64,000 nucleotides of DNA from Merluccius polli (lineage: Eukaryota; Chordata; Actinopteri; Gadiformes; Merlucciidae). The notes below the pieces were generated by a model. The model had not been told where the DNA came from, ran no database searches, and saw nothing but the letters and a program-made list of their open reading frames with translations. The position numbers and the translations under genes were made by a program. The DNA is taken from assembly GCA_030340625.1 (NCBI GenBank), contig JAOPHQ010002281.1:1-64000 (forward strand), read 5' to 3'. Positions 48,706 through 59,333 of this stretch are shown piece by piece (position 1 is the stretch's first letter; every line of letters begins with the position of its first letter).

Positions 48706-49310
48706 AGCAACACGGTCTCACACCCAACTCGTCACATATTGAGGCCTGGGCACTGACCCATGTCGTCAACATTTGCAGCAGAAGGTACCCCCGTAGCGTC
48801 GCTCCTGGACGACTCGCGCCGCCCCATAGACCTGGGGGGTATTGCACAAAACTAGGATACATAAATCCAGGATAATTGAGTAAGCGCGGCTTGGACTATT
48901 CTGCTCGGCGGTATCCTGGCTTATTCGGTTGCACGATTGCCAAGCCAGGATAAATAGGCGCGGCTAAATCACGTCAGGTGAAGCTAGTTGGGATAAGCGG
49001 CATATGCTTGAATAGACCTCGCGATCGCTCACAGAATCACCGATCGGAACATGGCGTTTCATACGTCACGGCCGTTGAACAGCTCCTTATTGGATACCCG
49101 ACCCAAGCCCGACGGTACCCGACGGGCCGGGTCGGGTTCGGACAGATATTTAGAAATTATGCTCGGGTTCGGGTCGGGCTCGGTGACGTCTGCGCGATTT
49201 GAAATGTGCAATTTAAAACAGCTTATTATGCATTGTAGCCAATGGGCTGTTTCACATGTTGCAAAGGTTCGATTGTGTGATTAAAATACATTTTATAAAT
49301 AGGACATAAG
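48706..49310. repeat. Stack of unclassified dispersed-repeat fragments
   Basis: Three repeat-like pieces abut here. One starts ACACGGTCTCACACCCAACT at about 48711. One has GGGGTATTGCACAAAACTAG at about 48836. One is the GGGTCGGGTTCGG-rich piece at about 49085-49200. These strings are familiar from fish repeats, but I cannot assign families firmly. Confidence 0.45.
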
Positions 49311-49312
49311 CA

Positions 49313-49690
49313 TGAGTCTCATATAAAAACGTACCCTGACTACGTTGGTCCAAAGTGCGAAAAGTAGAGGGGTTACAATAACGGCCCTTAAATTGTATGA
49401 CTGTTACATTTTTTCTGCCTATTCTTTTCCCATGGTTTTGCGTCCAAGTCACGTGACTTTCAAGGTTCACGTGACTTTTTCAGATTCCACATAGGACTCC
49501 CTTGTGATGTCACTCCGTCTGACGGATCAAACCCTCGCCCACAACATGTCTGAGGTTGATTTGCTGATCAACACATTATTCCGTGGCAGCGGGAGAAACT
49601 AATGTTGACAAAGTGACGAGTTACGATCGGATGTTTGTCCGCTGTTTAATTTTGATGGTGTGTGGGCATCCGTCCTGTGGTTAGTTATTG
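49313..49690 (+). mobile_element. Truncated fold-back element arm (element 2 type)
   Basis: Matches the outer left arm of element 2 (GAGTCTCATATAAAAACGTA onward) with an internal deletion after the CACGTGACTTTC stretch. It ends just inside the shared core (GTGTGTGGGCATCCGTCCTG, then TGGTTAGTTATTG). It lacks the CAACCC terminus, the loop and the other arm. Confidence 0.8.
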
Positions 49691-50157
49691 TTGGGAGAAA
49701 AATCTCTATTCTAGCCTATTCTAGGCTAACAACGGAGCGGGCCCTTTAAGGTCTCAGATCAAAAATGAGGAGCAAATAAAGAGATATAAACTGAATTAAA
49801 CTGAATAGATTTATTCTTAATCAAAGCTAATCAAAGTCAACGAGTAAAAGCATATAATAATAAATATACCTCGGGTGTCGCAAAGAGCTTCGCCTCCTGA
49901 GAAGTTCTGCTGATTGTGAGCCCTGAGTCTCAGGTCCCTGGGAACTATATAGATTAAAAAGATACGTTTGGTGCCTGGCTGTCGTCACGAGGGGTTGCAG
50001 TGATATTTTATGTTTTGCAGCTGGTTTGTTATCAGAGTTGGTTGGCGGTTTTAGTGGCCCTTTCGTGGGGAGGATGGCAACTGTACCCATTGGCCTTGCC
50101 TCCCTTGCAGTCTATGTGTGAGTCTTTGTTAGGCTGTTGGCGTCTCTGAACACATTG
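49691..50157. other. Unassigned sequence, possible LTR or repeat fragment
   Basis: No coding capacity seen. It contains AATAAAGAGATATAAACTGA near 49,775. Its composition resembles repeat DNA, but I cannot name it. Confidence 0.3.
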
Positions 50158-50865
50158 GGTCCGTGTACGAAGTATAATTCATTTACAGTTGTTCACGTTG
50201 TATAATGAAAAAGGCCAGTTTCGGGGGTATTGCGTAATTTCATTGTCCGAGACGTGCAATGCAATTCAGCGCGCCAAAGCGTCAGCTTGTTCCATTATCC
50301 AAGTTGTACAATGAAAATTGAACAAGGAAGTGGAGAGCCGGAAACAGAGACAGCTCGCCTTCAAAGTAAAGCTCGCCTTATAAGTAAAAGTCGTGCGTTT
50401 TGAAGCGTGAATTTAATTTAAGGAGCGCTAAACTAAATAAATAAACAAATAGCCTCAATCAGGGGTCTTCAACGTTTTCCAGGCCAAGGACCCCCAAACT
50501 GATAGAGAGATGGAGCGGGAACCCCTACTTATGTTGTGTAAAATTGTGTTTTATATTAAACTGGTCCTATAGTGCCATGTATAAATGTACCATGTTATTG
50601 TGCATTCAATACTAAGATATTGAAATAATACACAGGTTCATATATTCATGTGCAAGGTACAGTGAGTAGGGTGGCCATGCCACTGCCATTCATAAACATA
50701 ATGTAGCGTCCGCCAGGACGCGTTGGAAAGACGACGCAGTGCTGTTCAGCAAACAACATTTATTGCTGCAACAGAACAGGTTACTGTCGGCCGTAACCAC
50801 GGCAAAACAACTCCAACATAAAGTTAGCCGTAACTCTCTCATATGTTCCTCGCGCTCAACCCAGG

Positions 50866-50904
<39 letters not shown>

Positions 50905-51177
50905 CCCTCATTCCGTCAAAAACTACAACACCACACCGGATCTAGAGCGGAAACAAAACAGGCACGCCGCACACACTTGTTTAAGAGTAGTAGACGTTAC
51001 GTTTTGAGTGGATGGCGAGCGCGAGACGCCGAAATGGATGCCAATAATATTCTGAATGGAAAGTTTACTTTTAAAAAGTCGCCAGATGGTTCCATTGACA
51101 AGACCAAAGTGATCTGTGTGTTTTGTCGTTGTGAACTGAGCTATCATCGCAGCACGTCCAGTCTGAAATACCACTTG
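50158..51177 (+). repeat. Left arm of large inverted duplication flanking the Gypsy element
   Basis: Reverse-complementary to 60992-62063. The length difference is mainly a shorter (CA)n tract here (50876-50902). It contains a hAT-like end CAGGGGTCTTCAACG at 50460, a TGTAG...CTACA segment at 50702-50927, and a BED-finger coding fragment. Duplication continues beyond the hAT end, so the arm is more than a transposon terminus. Confidence 0.88.
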
Positions 51178-51270
51178 ATGGACTGTCAAGCCAGCCGTTC
51201 CTCCGATCACCGTGGTCAAATGAGCCGCACTTATATTTCGAGTGTACAAATATTCTCAGCATTACGGTAG
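51034..51270 (+). pseudogene. BED zinc-finger fragment of a hAT/ZBED-type transposase
   Basis: From ATG 51034 the frame reads MDANNILNGKFTFKKSPDGS, then a BED-type finger: CVFC, the stretch ELSYHRSTSSLKYHL, then HLMDC, giving Cx2C...Hx3C. This finger type binds the transposon ends at the N-terminus of hAT transposases. The frame ends after about 79 residues with no dimerisation or catalytic (RNase H-like) domain nearby, so it is a fragment. A near-identical fragment lies on the opposite arm. Confidence 0.65.
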
Positions 51271-51654
51271 AAGCGGAGAAACCGCGTATTCACTTCCGGT
51301 TTTTCAAAATAAATGTACCTATTAAGAACAGTAAGCTAATTAAAACCTACATTTAAATGAAATATGTTGTATTAGTGTTTCATGCGCCCATGATGAATGA
51401 AAAACTTAATATCAAGTATCTTTATTGCAACAATGTGGAGAAATGCCAAACTAAAAGTCCCATATTTGTGCCTCCAAGTGGCATGTTTTGTTATATTTGA
51501 ACTACTGTACAATCACTTTGCTCAATATTCCCTGGCTATGGGTGGTATATTTGACTTGTACACATGTAGGACTACACCCACATGCAATATCAAGCATTTT
51601 TACTGTACCATTTTGGAGATATTCTACAATAAAAGTCCCATATGTGTACCTTAG

Positions 51655-52690
51655 TGTAGCCCTGTGCTATATTTTCTTTTAATTATCTTTTTTCTGAAAG
51701 GTGTTGATAACTGTTTAATATGGTTTTGAATGCATTGTTCAGAATGTTTATTTTGCTATGGCCTGCATTTTATTTTCCTTTGAATATGTACGTTGTTGAT
51801 GTCTGTTGATGTAATGTGACCTTTGCATCAGGACTGGGGAACTATGACCTTTGAACCGGAGGGTTCAAAGGTCGGAAGCTGGGAGTTAATGGAGGACTAG
51901 ATGGGAAAAGAGAGGGGGTGGACGGATAGTCCAGGCTCGAAATTCTGCCTTTACCATTACACGTGGCTCTTTCCAGAACATGAGGTTAGAGACAAATTGT
52001 TGTACTTTTCAGTTAAGAGAACTATAATAGCAATGATCGTGTGATGCGCCGGAGAATTGGTTGTGGAAGATTGTATGGTGCGAGCTCCGAACGGGGGTTC
52101 ACATAAGCGGAGGAGAGAAGGCCCCCGCGCCGTTTGGCGAAGACGGAGAGCGAGGACCTGTCGGGAGTGGACCTGTCGAGAGTGGACAGGTCAAGAGTGG
52201 ACCGGTCGGGAGGAAGACCGCGTGATTTTCCCGTTCGTTTGCACGCGCGGACGCGCGCACACACGGACACACACACACGGCTCCCCTCCGCATGAGGTAC
52301 AATTTTAAGTTTGTTTTGTTTGCTCGGAGGAGTGAAGCGGCTCTTTGGTTTTCAGCCTCCACGTACCCGAGCGTCGACCCAGGCCTGCAACGTGGGGTTA
52401 TATTTAGTTAATGCCGGCCTAGAACTTTTTTTTTTATAGTTTATATGAGTTAGCATTGAACAATACTATTGCTCTATGTTGTATTGTATCCTTGATGACC
52501 CGTTAAATTGATTTGTGCTATAGTAAACATTTGATATTCAGACTACCAAGAATGTGTGTTCACTACAAACTAATAACCTAAATTGTGCAAATTTCCACAC
52601 ATAGTGTGGTTGGTTACATTGAACTCTGGAGCGTCCCAGGTTGGTCGAATAACATTATCATGCCCATAGTCAGGGCATGGGGGCGCTACA
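51655..52690 (+). repeat. 5' LTR of Gypsy element (1,036 bp)
   Basis: Begins TGTAGCCCTGTG and ends GGCGCTACA. It holds four about 15-bp tandem units of the type ACCTGTCGGGAGTGG (about 52156-52214), which may be transcription-factor sites. The short frames inside are not genes. Confidence 0.92.
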
Positions 52691-52695
52691 TAAAA

Positions 52696-52713
52696 TGGGG
52701 GCTCGTCCGGGAT
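52696..52713 (+). other. Primer-binding site, tRNA-Pro type
   Basis: TGGGGGCTCGTCCGGGAT lies 5 bp after the LTR end. It is the 18-nt complement of the 3' end of tRNA-Pro, as known from murine gammaretroviruses. It primes minus-strand synthesis. Confidence 0.9.
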
Positions 52714-52810
52714 GTTTGTAGTGTTTGGAACGCTTTTTGTTGCAGTAGTCTTATTGTCTTATTGTTAGGTTAGCACGTAATTCGCCCTTAAGGAAAATTG
52801 TGATTTAGCC

Positions 52811-55800
52811 ATGGAGGATCCATCAGAGTATAAAGCCTGGCAGCAAACAGAGCTTTTGCAGTGGTGCAGAAGTGAGGGCATTGACCTTAAGCATGCCATA
52901 CTGGTTATCGGAGTAAGTGAAGATCTTGGTGTGGGCCAAATTGAAGATGTCCTACATACTGTGAGATGTTGGGGACGTGTCCGAGTACGGGGGAGGAAAT
53001 TCAGCAGTGAAGCTGGTGGGCTGTTAGTTCTTTGCGAATGCAAAGAAGAGCTTGTTTCCAGTTGGGTTCCCCCTGAGGTGAGGCCTGCTGATAGTGACGC
53101 TGTATGGGAGATTGTGAAGGCCGAGGAAACTCCTGCTGCTCCTGATGATTTTTCAGAGAAGTTGAAAATCTTCTTAGCAGCTGAGGGCAAATCAGTAGCT
53201 GATTTAAAAGGTTTTTGCACTCCTGTTCCTCCTGGCGGGACTTCAGATGCAGTTCTCCAGTCTTTAGCTGATGCAATCAGTAGAGCTAATAAAGGCCCGA
53301 CTGAGAGTCATAGTTATCGCCGGCTTAGGATTTTCTCCGGTATCATTCCCACCCCAGCTGGGGAGGAATCATTAGATTACTGGTTAGAACAGGCGACACT
53401 GATGGTCCAAGAAAGTGAATGGACTGAGCAGGAAAAGAAACGCAGAATCAGTGAAAGTTTGAGGGGTCTTGCCTTAGAGGTTGTGAAGTCCTTGCGCCTT
53501 AGCAGACCCGGTGCCAGCCCTGAAGATTATTTGAATGCACTAGATAATGCGTTTGGGTCTGCAGAGTCTGGCGACGACCTCTATTTCTCTTTTCGCCTCA
53601 TACAGCAGAAGGCTGGTGAGAAGTTGTCTGACTATGTCCGGAGGCTTGAACCTATTCTGGCCAAGGTAGTCAAGAAAGGTGGTATTGCAGACCGAGACAA
53701 AGACAGAGTGAGAGTTGAACAGCTGCTTCGTGGAGCAATCGGTTCCGATTGGATGTTGCTTAAAATGCGGTTAAATGAAAGAAAGGTTTACCCTCCTGAT
53801 TTCCTCGATTTACTTACTGAGATCAGAACAGAGGAAGAACATGACCGGACACGGCAAAGAGTGAATACCCGTGTTCGAAGTGTTGCTGCCCGAGATGAGT
53901 CTGCAGAGACTGACACAGACATTGTGGAGGAACTGAGGGCTGACTTCAGAGCTCTTAAAACCTATGTGTCTGAGATGAATAAGAGGCCTTCTTTTGTTGA
54001 GGAGGAAGCTGAGGTGCGACCATTAGCATCCCAGTCATTCCAGTCAGGCAAAGATGAAGCTGAAGCTGTTGCTTTGCGGAAGAAAGTTAACAGATTAGAA
54101 AAGAAGTGGAAAGCTAAAGGCGGGAATGTAGCTGAGCCGCAGGTTGCAGCTGCTGCTGTTGTGATGAAGCCAGCTGATCGTGGGTTTTCTGCACAAAGGC
54201 AGAGTTTTAGGAGTGATGGTGACCGTTTCTGTTACCGGTGTGGGGAGGACGGTCATATCGCCACCAAGTGCTCCTCGCCGGAAAATGAGAAAAGAGTTAT
54301 TAGGAGGCTTATAGCTTCACTTAACAAAGCCAAAAGAAACTATTCTCCTGGCCGTGATTTGAAGGATGATACCACACACTGTTCAGCCAGAAAACAAGCT
54401 GTGCATGCAAAGACAACTGCCACGTTTCCTAAGGGGCTGATTGGTCCGCCGACTACCGCGCAGGTGAAGGTGAATGGGCACCCTTGTACAGCGATTCTGG
54501 ATAGTGGGTCACAAGTGACCATCATTTTTGAGAAATGGTATGAGGAACACTTATCTAATGTAACAATCCACCCAGTGTCTGGCTTGGCCATTTGGGGCCT
54601 TAGTGACACAAGCTACCCATACTTAGGGTATGTGTTAGTCGACATGCAGTTCCCTAAAGAACTTGTTGGGAAATCTGAAACGTTGTCAGTGTTGGCTTTG
54701 ATTTGTCCTGGGCCCAACACGCCAGATCAGGTCCCAGTGATTTTAGGTACAAATGCTAGCTTGTTTCACCGACTTGCTGCTCTGTGTGGGCGTCAACAGA
54801 GTGAAACTCTGGCTCGTACTTTAAATATCAGCGGTTTTGGGCTCAAGAAAGAGATGGTTTCACAGAGTGTCAGCGAAGGGGACCCAGATGAAACTGTCGG
54901 TTTGATCAGCTGGATGGGCCCTGGTCAGTTAACCATACCCCCCCTAGAGAGTTGTTGTGTGCCGTGTCAAGTGGACTATTGCCAGGCAGAGCCTGAAGGC
55001 ATAATTATGGTGGAGGCGAGTGATGCCACTCCATTGCCTCAAGGTGTGATGTTGCAGCCTGTGGTAGCCACAGCTAAGGCTATTGATTCTAAATGTTTCT
55101 CTCTGTTGCTGCAGAATGAGTCAAGGAAAGAGGTGAATATACCTCCAGGCACACCGCTAGGTAAAGTACAGGTAGCTGACTTGGTGAGTTCGCCAGTGAC
55201 CGGTGAGATATCAGGAGAGCTGGACCCCAGTCAGATTGATTTTGGTGACTCTCCTATTCCTAGGGAATGGAGAGAGAGACTTACCCGGAAGCTATGCCGG
55301 CGTCGCAAAGTGTTTTCACTTCATGAATGGGAAGTTGGCTTGGCCCAAGGAGTGGAGCATCGCATTCGTCTGTCTGACCCCCGACCTTTTCGGGAGAGGT
55401 CCAGACGTTTGACGCCTGCTGACATAGAGGATGTGCGTAAGCACCTTAGAGACTTGCTAGCTATAGGAGTGATCAAGGAGTCACGGAGTCCGTACGCATC
55501 ACCTATAGTGATCGTGAGAAAGAAAAATGGTAGTGTGCGTATGTGCATCGATTACCGGACTCTGAATACTAAGACTATTCCTGATCAATACACCACCCCA
55601 CGCATCGATGATGCACTGGACTGCCTAACTGGAAGCCGATGGTTCTCCGTACTAGATCTTCGTAGCGGCTACTATCAAATAGCCATGGCCGAGGAAGACA
55701 AGGAGAAAACAGCGTTTATATGTCCTCTCGGTTTCTACCAGTTCGAGAGAATGCCGCAAGGAGTAATGGGAGCTCCTGCGACATTTCAACGTTTAATGGA

Positions 55801-58750
55801 GAAGGCCGTAGGGGACATGAACTTGTTACAAGTCCTTGTTTACCTAGATGATTTAATTGTTTTCGGTGCGACTTTGGAGGAGCATGAAGAGAGGTTGATG
55901 AAGGTGTTAGACCGTCTCGAGGAAGTGGGTCTCAAGCTTTCATTGGATAAGTGCCAGTTCTGCCAGCCTAGTGTAAAATATGTTGGGCATATTGTGTCGG
56001 CTGACGGGATTGCCACAGACCCAGCTAAGGTGGAGGCTGTCACCAAGTGGCCGAAGCCTACTGACTTAAAGACCCTGAGATCATTCCTCGGTTTCTGTGG
56101 CTATTATCGCAGATTTGTAGCCAACTACTCCTCCACGGTTAAGCCATTGACAGACCTGACCAGAGGTTATCCTCCAGTGAGGAAAGGAAAGAAAGTGGTT
56201 GTTAAAGACCAACAGCAGTACTTCAAAGAGTCTGAACCGTTTGGCTCGCGATGGACTGATGAGTGTGCCAAGGCTTTCCGTGAGATCATATGGTGCCTCA
56301 CTAACGCGCCTGTATTAGCCTTCGTGGACCCGAACAAGACCTATGTATTGCACATTGACGCCAGCCTTAAAGGGCTAGGGGCTGTCCTAAATCAGGTGCA
56401 TGCTGAAGGCCTTAGGCCTATCGCGTTCGCCAGTAGAGGATTGAGTGCTGCAGAGAAGAGGTATCATGTTCACCAGCTTGAGTTTTTAGCCCTTAAGTGG
56501 GCAGTGGTGGATAAGTTCCATGACTATTTATACGGGGTGAGATTCACTGTGATGACGGACAACAATCCGCTCACCTACGTATTGACAACTGGGAAGCTAA
56601 ATGCTCCAGGGCATAGGTGGCTTGCGGCCCTAGCCACATATGATTTTGAGATCAAATATCGCCCTGGTAAAATGAATGTTGATGCTGATTTGCTTTCCCG
56701 GATTTGCATTGACGAGGACACTGAGCCTTGGAAAAAGCTGTCACAGGGTGATGTGAGGGCCATCTGTGGTCATGCCAGCGTACTGGAGTCATCTGACAAT
56801 GAGGTGCGTGTAGCAGATAGACTAGGAATCCCGGCAGAAGGTGTTCCTGAGTTGTATGCTTTTGCAACTCATCTCAATTTGGGTAATCTAGAACAGTTCA
56901 CCCGAGAAGACTTGCGAAAAGCGCAACTGAAGGACAGTGTGCTCAAAGTGGTTAGAGAGGCCATGAACACTGGCCAGTGGCCAACTAATTTAAGTCAGAC
57001 TGACACTGAAGTAGGTTTGTTGAAGCGTGAGAGTCCGAAATTCACTGTAGAGGACGGACTGGTGTATAGAATTACACACAAAGCGTCTGGGGAAACAAGA
57101 CGTCAGTTGCTACTGCCCAAGGAGTTCAGATTGCCTGTGATTCGTGCTTTGCATGATGAAATGGGACACTTGGGGATAGAGAGGACTGTAGACCTGGTAA
57201 GGGAAAGGTTTTACTGGCCGAAAATGGCCCAGGCTGTTGAGAGATACATAGGTAACTGTGGGAGGTGTGTAACGTGGAAGAGCCCTTGTTCCCGAGCTGC
57301 TCCGTTACATCAAATTACCTCTAGTGGACCGATGGAGCTGGTTTGCATAGATTTTTTGTCTTTGGAACCAGACTCAAGTGGATATGGTAACATACTCATC
57401 GTTACAGATAATTTCAGTCGCTACGCGCAAGCGTACCCGACTAAAGATCAAAGAGCAATAACAGTGGCCAAAGTATTGGTTGAAAGGTTCTTTGTGCATT
57501 ATGGCCTTCCGGCTCGAATTCACTCAGATCAGGGCCGTGATTTTGAAAGCCGATTGATCAAAGAGCTTTTGAGGACGTTGGGGATCCGAAAGTCCAGGAC
57601 GACTCCCTATCATCCCCAAGGGGACCCACAGCCCGAACGCTTTAACAGAACGCTGCTTTCTATGCTGGGGACCCTGAGGGATTCGCATAGGAGACAGTGG
57701 AGCCGTCATGTGAGTCAACTCGTGCATGCATATAATAGCACTAAGAACGATGCCACAGGATTTTCACCCTATTATATTATGTTTGGCAGAGAGGCTAGAT
57801 TGCCTGTTGATGTGTGTTTTGGCACTGATAAGCATGGATCTGTCAGTCATTCACGTTATGTGGAAGAGTTGAAAGAGGACTTGGAGAGTGCCTATGAACT
57901 TGCTACTAAGGCAGCTACACAAGTTCACTTGCGAAATAAAAGGAATTACGAAAAGGTAATGCGCAACCAAGAGTTAGCCAAAGGTGACAGAGTACTCTTG
58001 AAAAATTTGGGCTTGAAGGGGAAGCATAAGTTACAGAGCCGTTGGAACCCTCTACCTTATGTGGTGGTAGAGAAGCTACCTGACTTGCCTGCGTACAGGG
58101 TAAAGCCTGAAAGTGGAATGGGGAGACTCAGAACCCTACACAGAGACAATATTTTGCCTATTGGTGATCTGGTCAGGATATCTGATGAGCAAGATGCTCC
58201 ATTGCCTGTAACAAGACCTGTGACTAGGACTCAAGGAAAACCGGTGTCACATAGGAGTCATAGTTTGAGACAACCAGACAGTCGCTTAGTTGATGAGGAA
58301 ACTAGTGATTCCGAATGTGAAATAAGGCCCGTTTACAGATGGAGATCTGAACCTCAAGATTCCCATACTCATGTTTCTCAGAGAAACAGGGACAATGTTA
58401 TACCAGTAGTGGACACTGCTGATGAACACGATAATGCATCTAATCATGAGGAGAGTGAGGTTGAGCCGGAGGTGATATCAGAGCCTGAACATGTCATTGC
58501 TAATGAGAGTGATGATATAGGGAATACTGTTAATGATGCAGATGCACCTGTTGGACAACGAAGTAGAACTGTATCTGATAGAGATTCAGTTGTGGCAGCG
58601 GATGAGGAAGTCAACCCTCAGAGAAATTCTCCTAGACGAGGGAAGAGGTCAATTAAGCCTGTTATTAGATTAACATATGATGAGGTAGGCAGATCAAAGG
58701 ACCAGCCTTTAACTATAGTCCATAGGGGTGTAGTCATAAAAATTGGTTAA
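52811..58750 (+). CDS. Gypsy Gag-Pol polyprotein (1,979 aa, single frame)
   Basis: Domains in order: an N-terminal PNMA-like region (residues about 1-110), a PNMA/Gypsy-type capsid (about 170-350), and one zinc knuckle CYRCGEDGHIATKC (474-487). Next come an aspartic protease with DSG at 564-566, reverse transcriptase with YLDD at 1011-1014, and RNase H (HIDAS, D1183, and TDNNPL). The integrase has an HHCC zinc domain (from H1448) and a DD35E triad D1514, D1573, E1609. A GPY/F-like module sits at about 1735-1790, and a charged acidic tail fills about 1850-1979. No chromodomain and no envelope frame are seen. Gag and Pol share one frame with no frameshift or stop between them, which is unusual for a retroelement that needs excess Gag. 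All catalytic residues I checked are present. ATG 52811 follows the leader by about 100 bp. Confidence 0.93.
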   Translation: MEDPSEYKAWQQTELLQWCRSEGIDLKHAILVIGVSEDLGVGQIEDVLHTVRCWGRVRVRGRKFSSEAGGLLVLCECKEELVSSWVPPEVRPADSDAVWEIVKAEETPAAPDDFSEKLKIFLAAEGKSVADLKGFCTPVPPGGTSDAVLQSLADAISRANKGPTESHSYRRLRIFSGIIPTPAGEESLDYWLEQATLMVQESEWTEQEKKRRISESLRGLALEVVKSLRLSRPGASPEDYLNALDNAFGSAESGDDLYFSFRLIQQKAGEKLSDYVRRLEPILAKVVKKGGIADRDKDRVRVEQLLRGAIGSDWMLLKMRLNERKVYPPDFLDLLTEIRTEEEHDRTRQRVNTRVRSVAARDESAETDTDIVEELRADFRALKTYVSEMNKRPSFVEEEAEVRPLASQSFQSGKDEAEAVALRKKVNRLEKKWKAKGGNVAEPQVAAAAVVMKPADRGFSAQRQSFRSDGDRFCYRCGEDGHIATKCSSPENEKRVIRRLIASLNKAKRNYSPGRDLKDDTTHCSARKQAVHAKTTATFPKGLIGPPTTAQVKVNGHPCTAILDSGSQVTIIFEKWYEEHLSNVTIHPVSGLAIWGLSDTSYPYLGYVLVDMQFPKELVGKSETLSVLALICPGPNTPDQVPVILGTNASLFHRLAALCGRQQSETLARTLNISGFGLKKEMVSQSVSEGDPDETVGLISWMGPGQLTIPPLESCCVPCQVDYCQAEPEGIIMVEASDATPLPQGVMLQPVVATAKAIDSKCFSLLLQNESRKEVNIPPGTPLGKVQVADLVSSPVTGEISGELDPSQIDFGDSPIPREWRERLTRKLCRRRKVFSLHEWEVGLAQGVEHRIRLSDPRPFRERSRRLTPADIEDVRKHLRDLLAIGVIKESRSPYASPIVIVRKKNGSVRMCIDYRTLNTKTIPDQYTTPRIDDALDCLTGSRWFSVLDLRSGYYQIAMAEEDKEKTAFICPLGFYQFERMPQGVMGAPATFQRLMEKAVGDMNLLQVLVYLDDLIVFGATLEEHEERLMKVLDRLEEVGLKLSLDKCQFCQPSVKYVGHIVSADGIATDPAKVEAVTKWPKPTDLKTLRSFLGFCGYYRRFVANYSSTVKPLTDLTRGYPPVRKGKKVVVKDQQQYFKESEPFGSRWTDECAKAFREIIWCLTNAPVLAFVDPNKTYVLHIDASLKGLGAVLNQVHAEGLRPIAFASRGLSAAEKRYHVHQLEFLALKWAVVDKFHDYLYGVRFTVMTDNNPLTYVLTTGKLNAPGHRWLAALATYDFEIKYRPGKMNVDADLLSRICIDEDTEPWKKLSQGDVRAICGHASVLESSDNEVRVADRLGIPAEGVPELYAFATHLNLGNLEQFTREDLRKAQLKDSVLKVVREAMNTGQWPTNLSQTDTEVGLLKRESPKFTVEDGLVYRITHKASGETRRQLLLPKEFRLPVIRALHDEMGHLGIERTVDLVRERFYWPKMAQAVERYIGNCGRCVTWKSPCSRAAPLHQITSSGPMELVCIDFLSLEPDSSGYGNILIVTDNFSRYAQAYPTKDQRAITVAKVLVERFFVHYGLPARIHSDQGRDFESRLIKELLRTLGIRKSRTTPYHPQGDPQPERFNRTLLSMLGTLRDSHRRQWSRHVSQLVHAYNSTKNDATGFSPYYIMFGREARLPVDVCFGTDKHGSVSHSRYVEELKEDLESAYELATKAATQVHLRNKRNYEKVMRNQELAKGDRVLLKNLGLKGKHKLQSRWNPLPYVVVEKLPDLPAYRVKPESGMGRLRTLHRDNILPIGDLVRISDEQDAPLPVTRPVTRTQGKPVSHRSHSLRQPDSRLVDEETSDSECEIRPVYRWRSEPQDSHTHVSQRNRDNVIPVVDTADEHDNASNHEESEVEPEVISEPEHVIANESDDIGNTVNDADAPVGQRSRTVSDRDSVVAADEEVNPQRNSPRRGKRSIKPVIRLTYDEVGRSKDQPLTIVHRGVVIKIG

Positions 58751-58793
58751 ACTCATTTGTCTGGTTAGGTCTCATGAGGGCATGAGGACGTTT

Positions 58794-58806
58794 AAGGGGG
58801 GGAGAG
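58794..58806 (+). other. Polypurine tract
   Basis: AAGGGGGGGAGAG sits immediately before the TG of the 3' LTR, the usual primer site for plus-strand synthesis. Mirror copies occur inside the palindrome that follows. Confidence 0.8.
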
Positions 58807-58879
58807 TGTAGCCCTGTGCTATATTTTCCCCCCCTTAAACGTCCTCATGCCCTCATGAGACCTAACCAGACAAATGAGT

Positions 58880-59221
58880 TTAACCAATTTTTATGACTAC
58901 ACCCCTATGGACTATAGTTAAAGGCTGGTCCTTTGATCTGCCTACCTCATCATATGTTAATCTAATAACAGGCTTAATTGACCTCTTCCCTCGTCTAGGA
59001 GAATTTCTCTGAGGGTTGACTTCCTCATCCGCTGCCACAACTGAATCTCTATCAGATACAGTTCTACTTCGTTGTCCAACAGGTGCATCTGCATCATTAA
59101 CAGTATTCCCTATATCATCACTCTCATTAGCAATGACATGTTCAGGCTCTGATATCACCTCCGGCTCAACCTCACTCTCCTCATGATTAGATGCATTATC
59201 GTGTTCATCAGCAGTGTCCAC
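58880..59221 (-). pseudogene. Inverted copy of the Gypsy pol C-terminal tail
   Basis: 113 codons identical to the final 113 residues of the polyprotein, on the opposite strand. It is part of the nested palindrome and has no promoter or upstream domains. Confidence 0.9.
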
Positions 59222-59333
59222 TACTGGTATAACATTGTCCCTGTTTCTCTGAGAAACATGAGTATGGGAATCTTGAGGTTCAGATCTCCATACTCATGTT
59301 TCTCAGAGAAACAGGGACAATGTTATACCAGTA

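Noticed and set aside
49313..49690. Possible third full fold-back element
   Set aside because: Only one outer arm and the first bases of the core are present, with no loop, no second arm and no CAACCC end.
52022..52362. Short frames of 83-87 codons in the LTR, identical in both LTRs
   Set aside because: Identity reflects LTR duplication, not selection, and the frames overlap on both strands.
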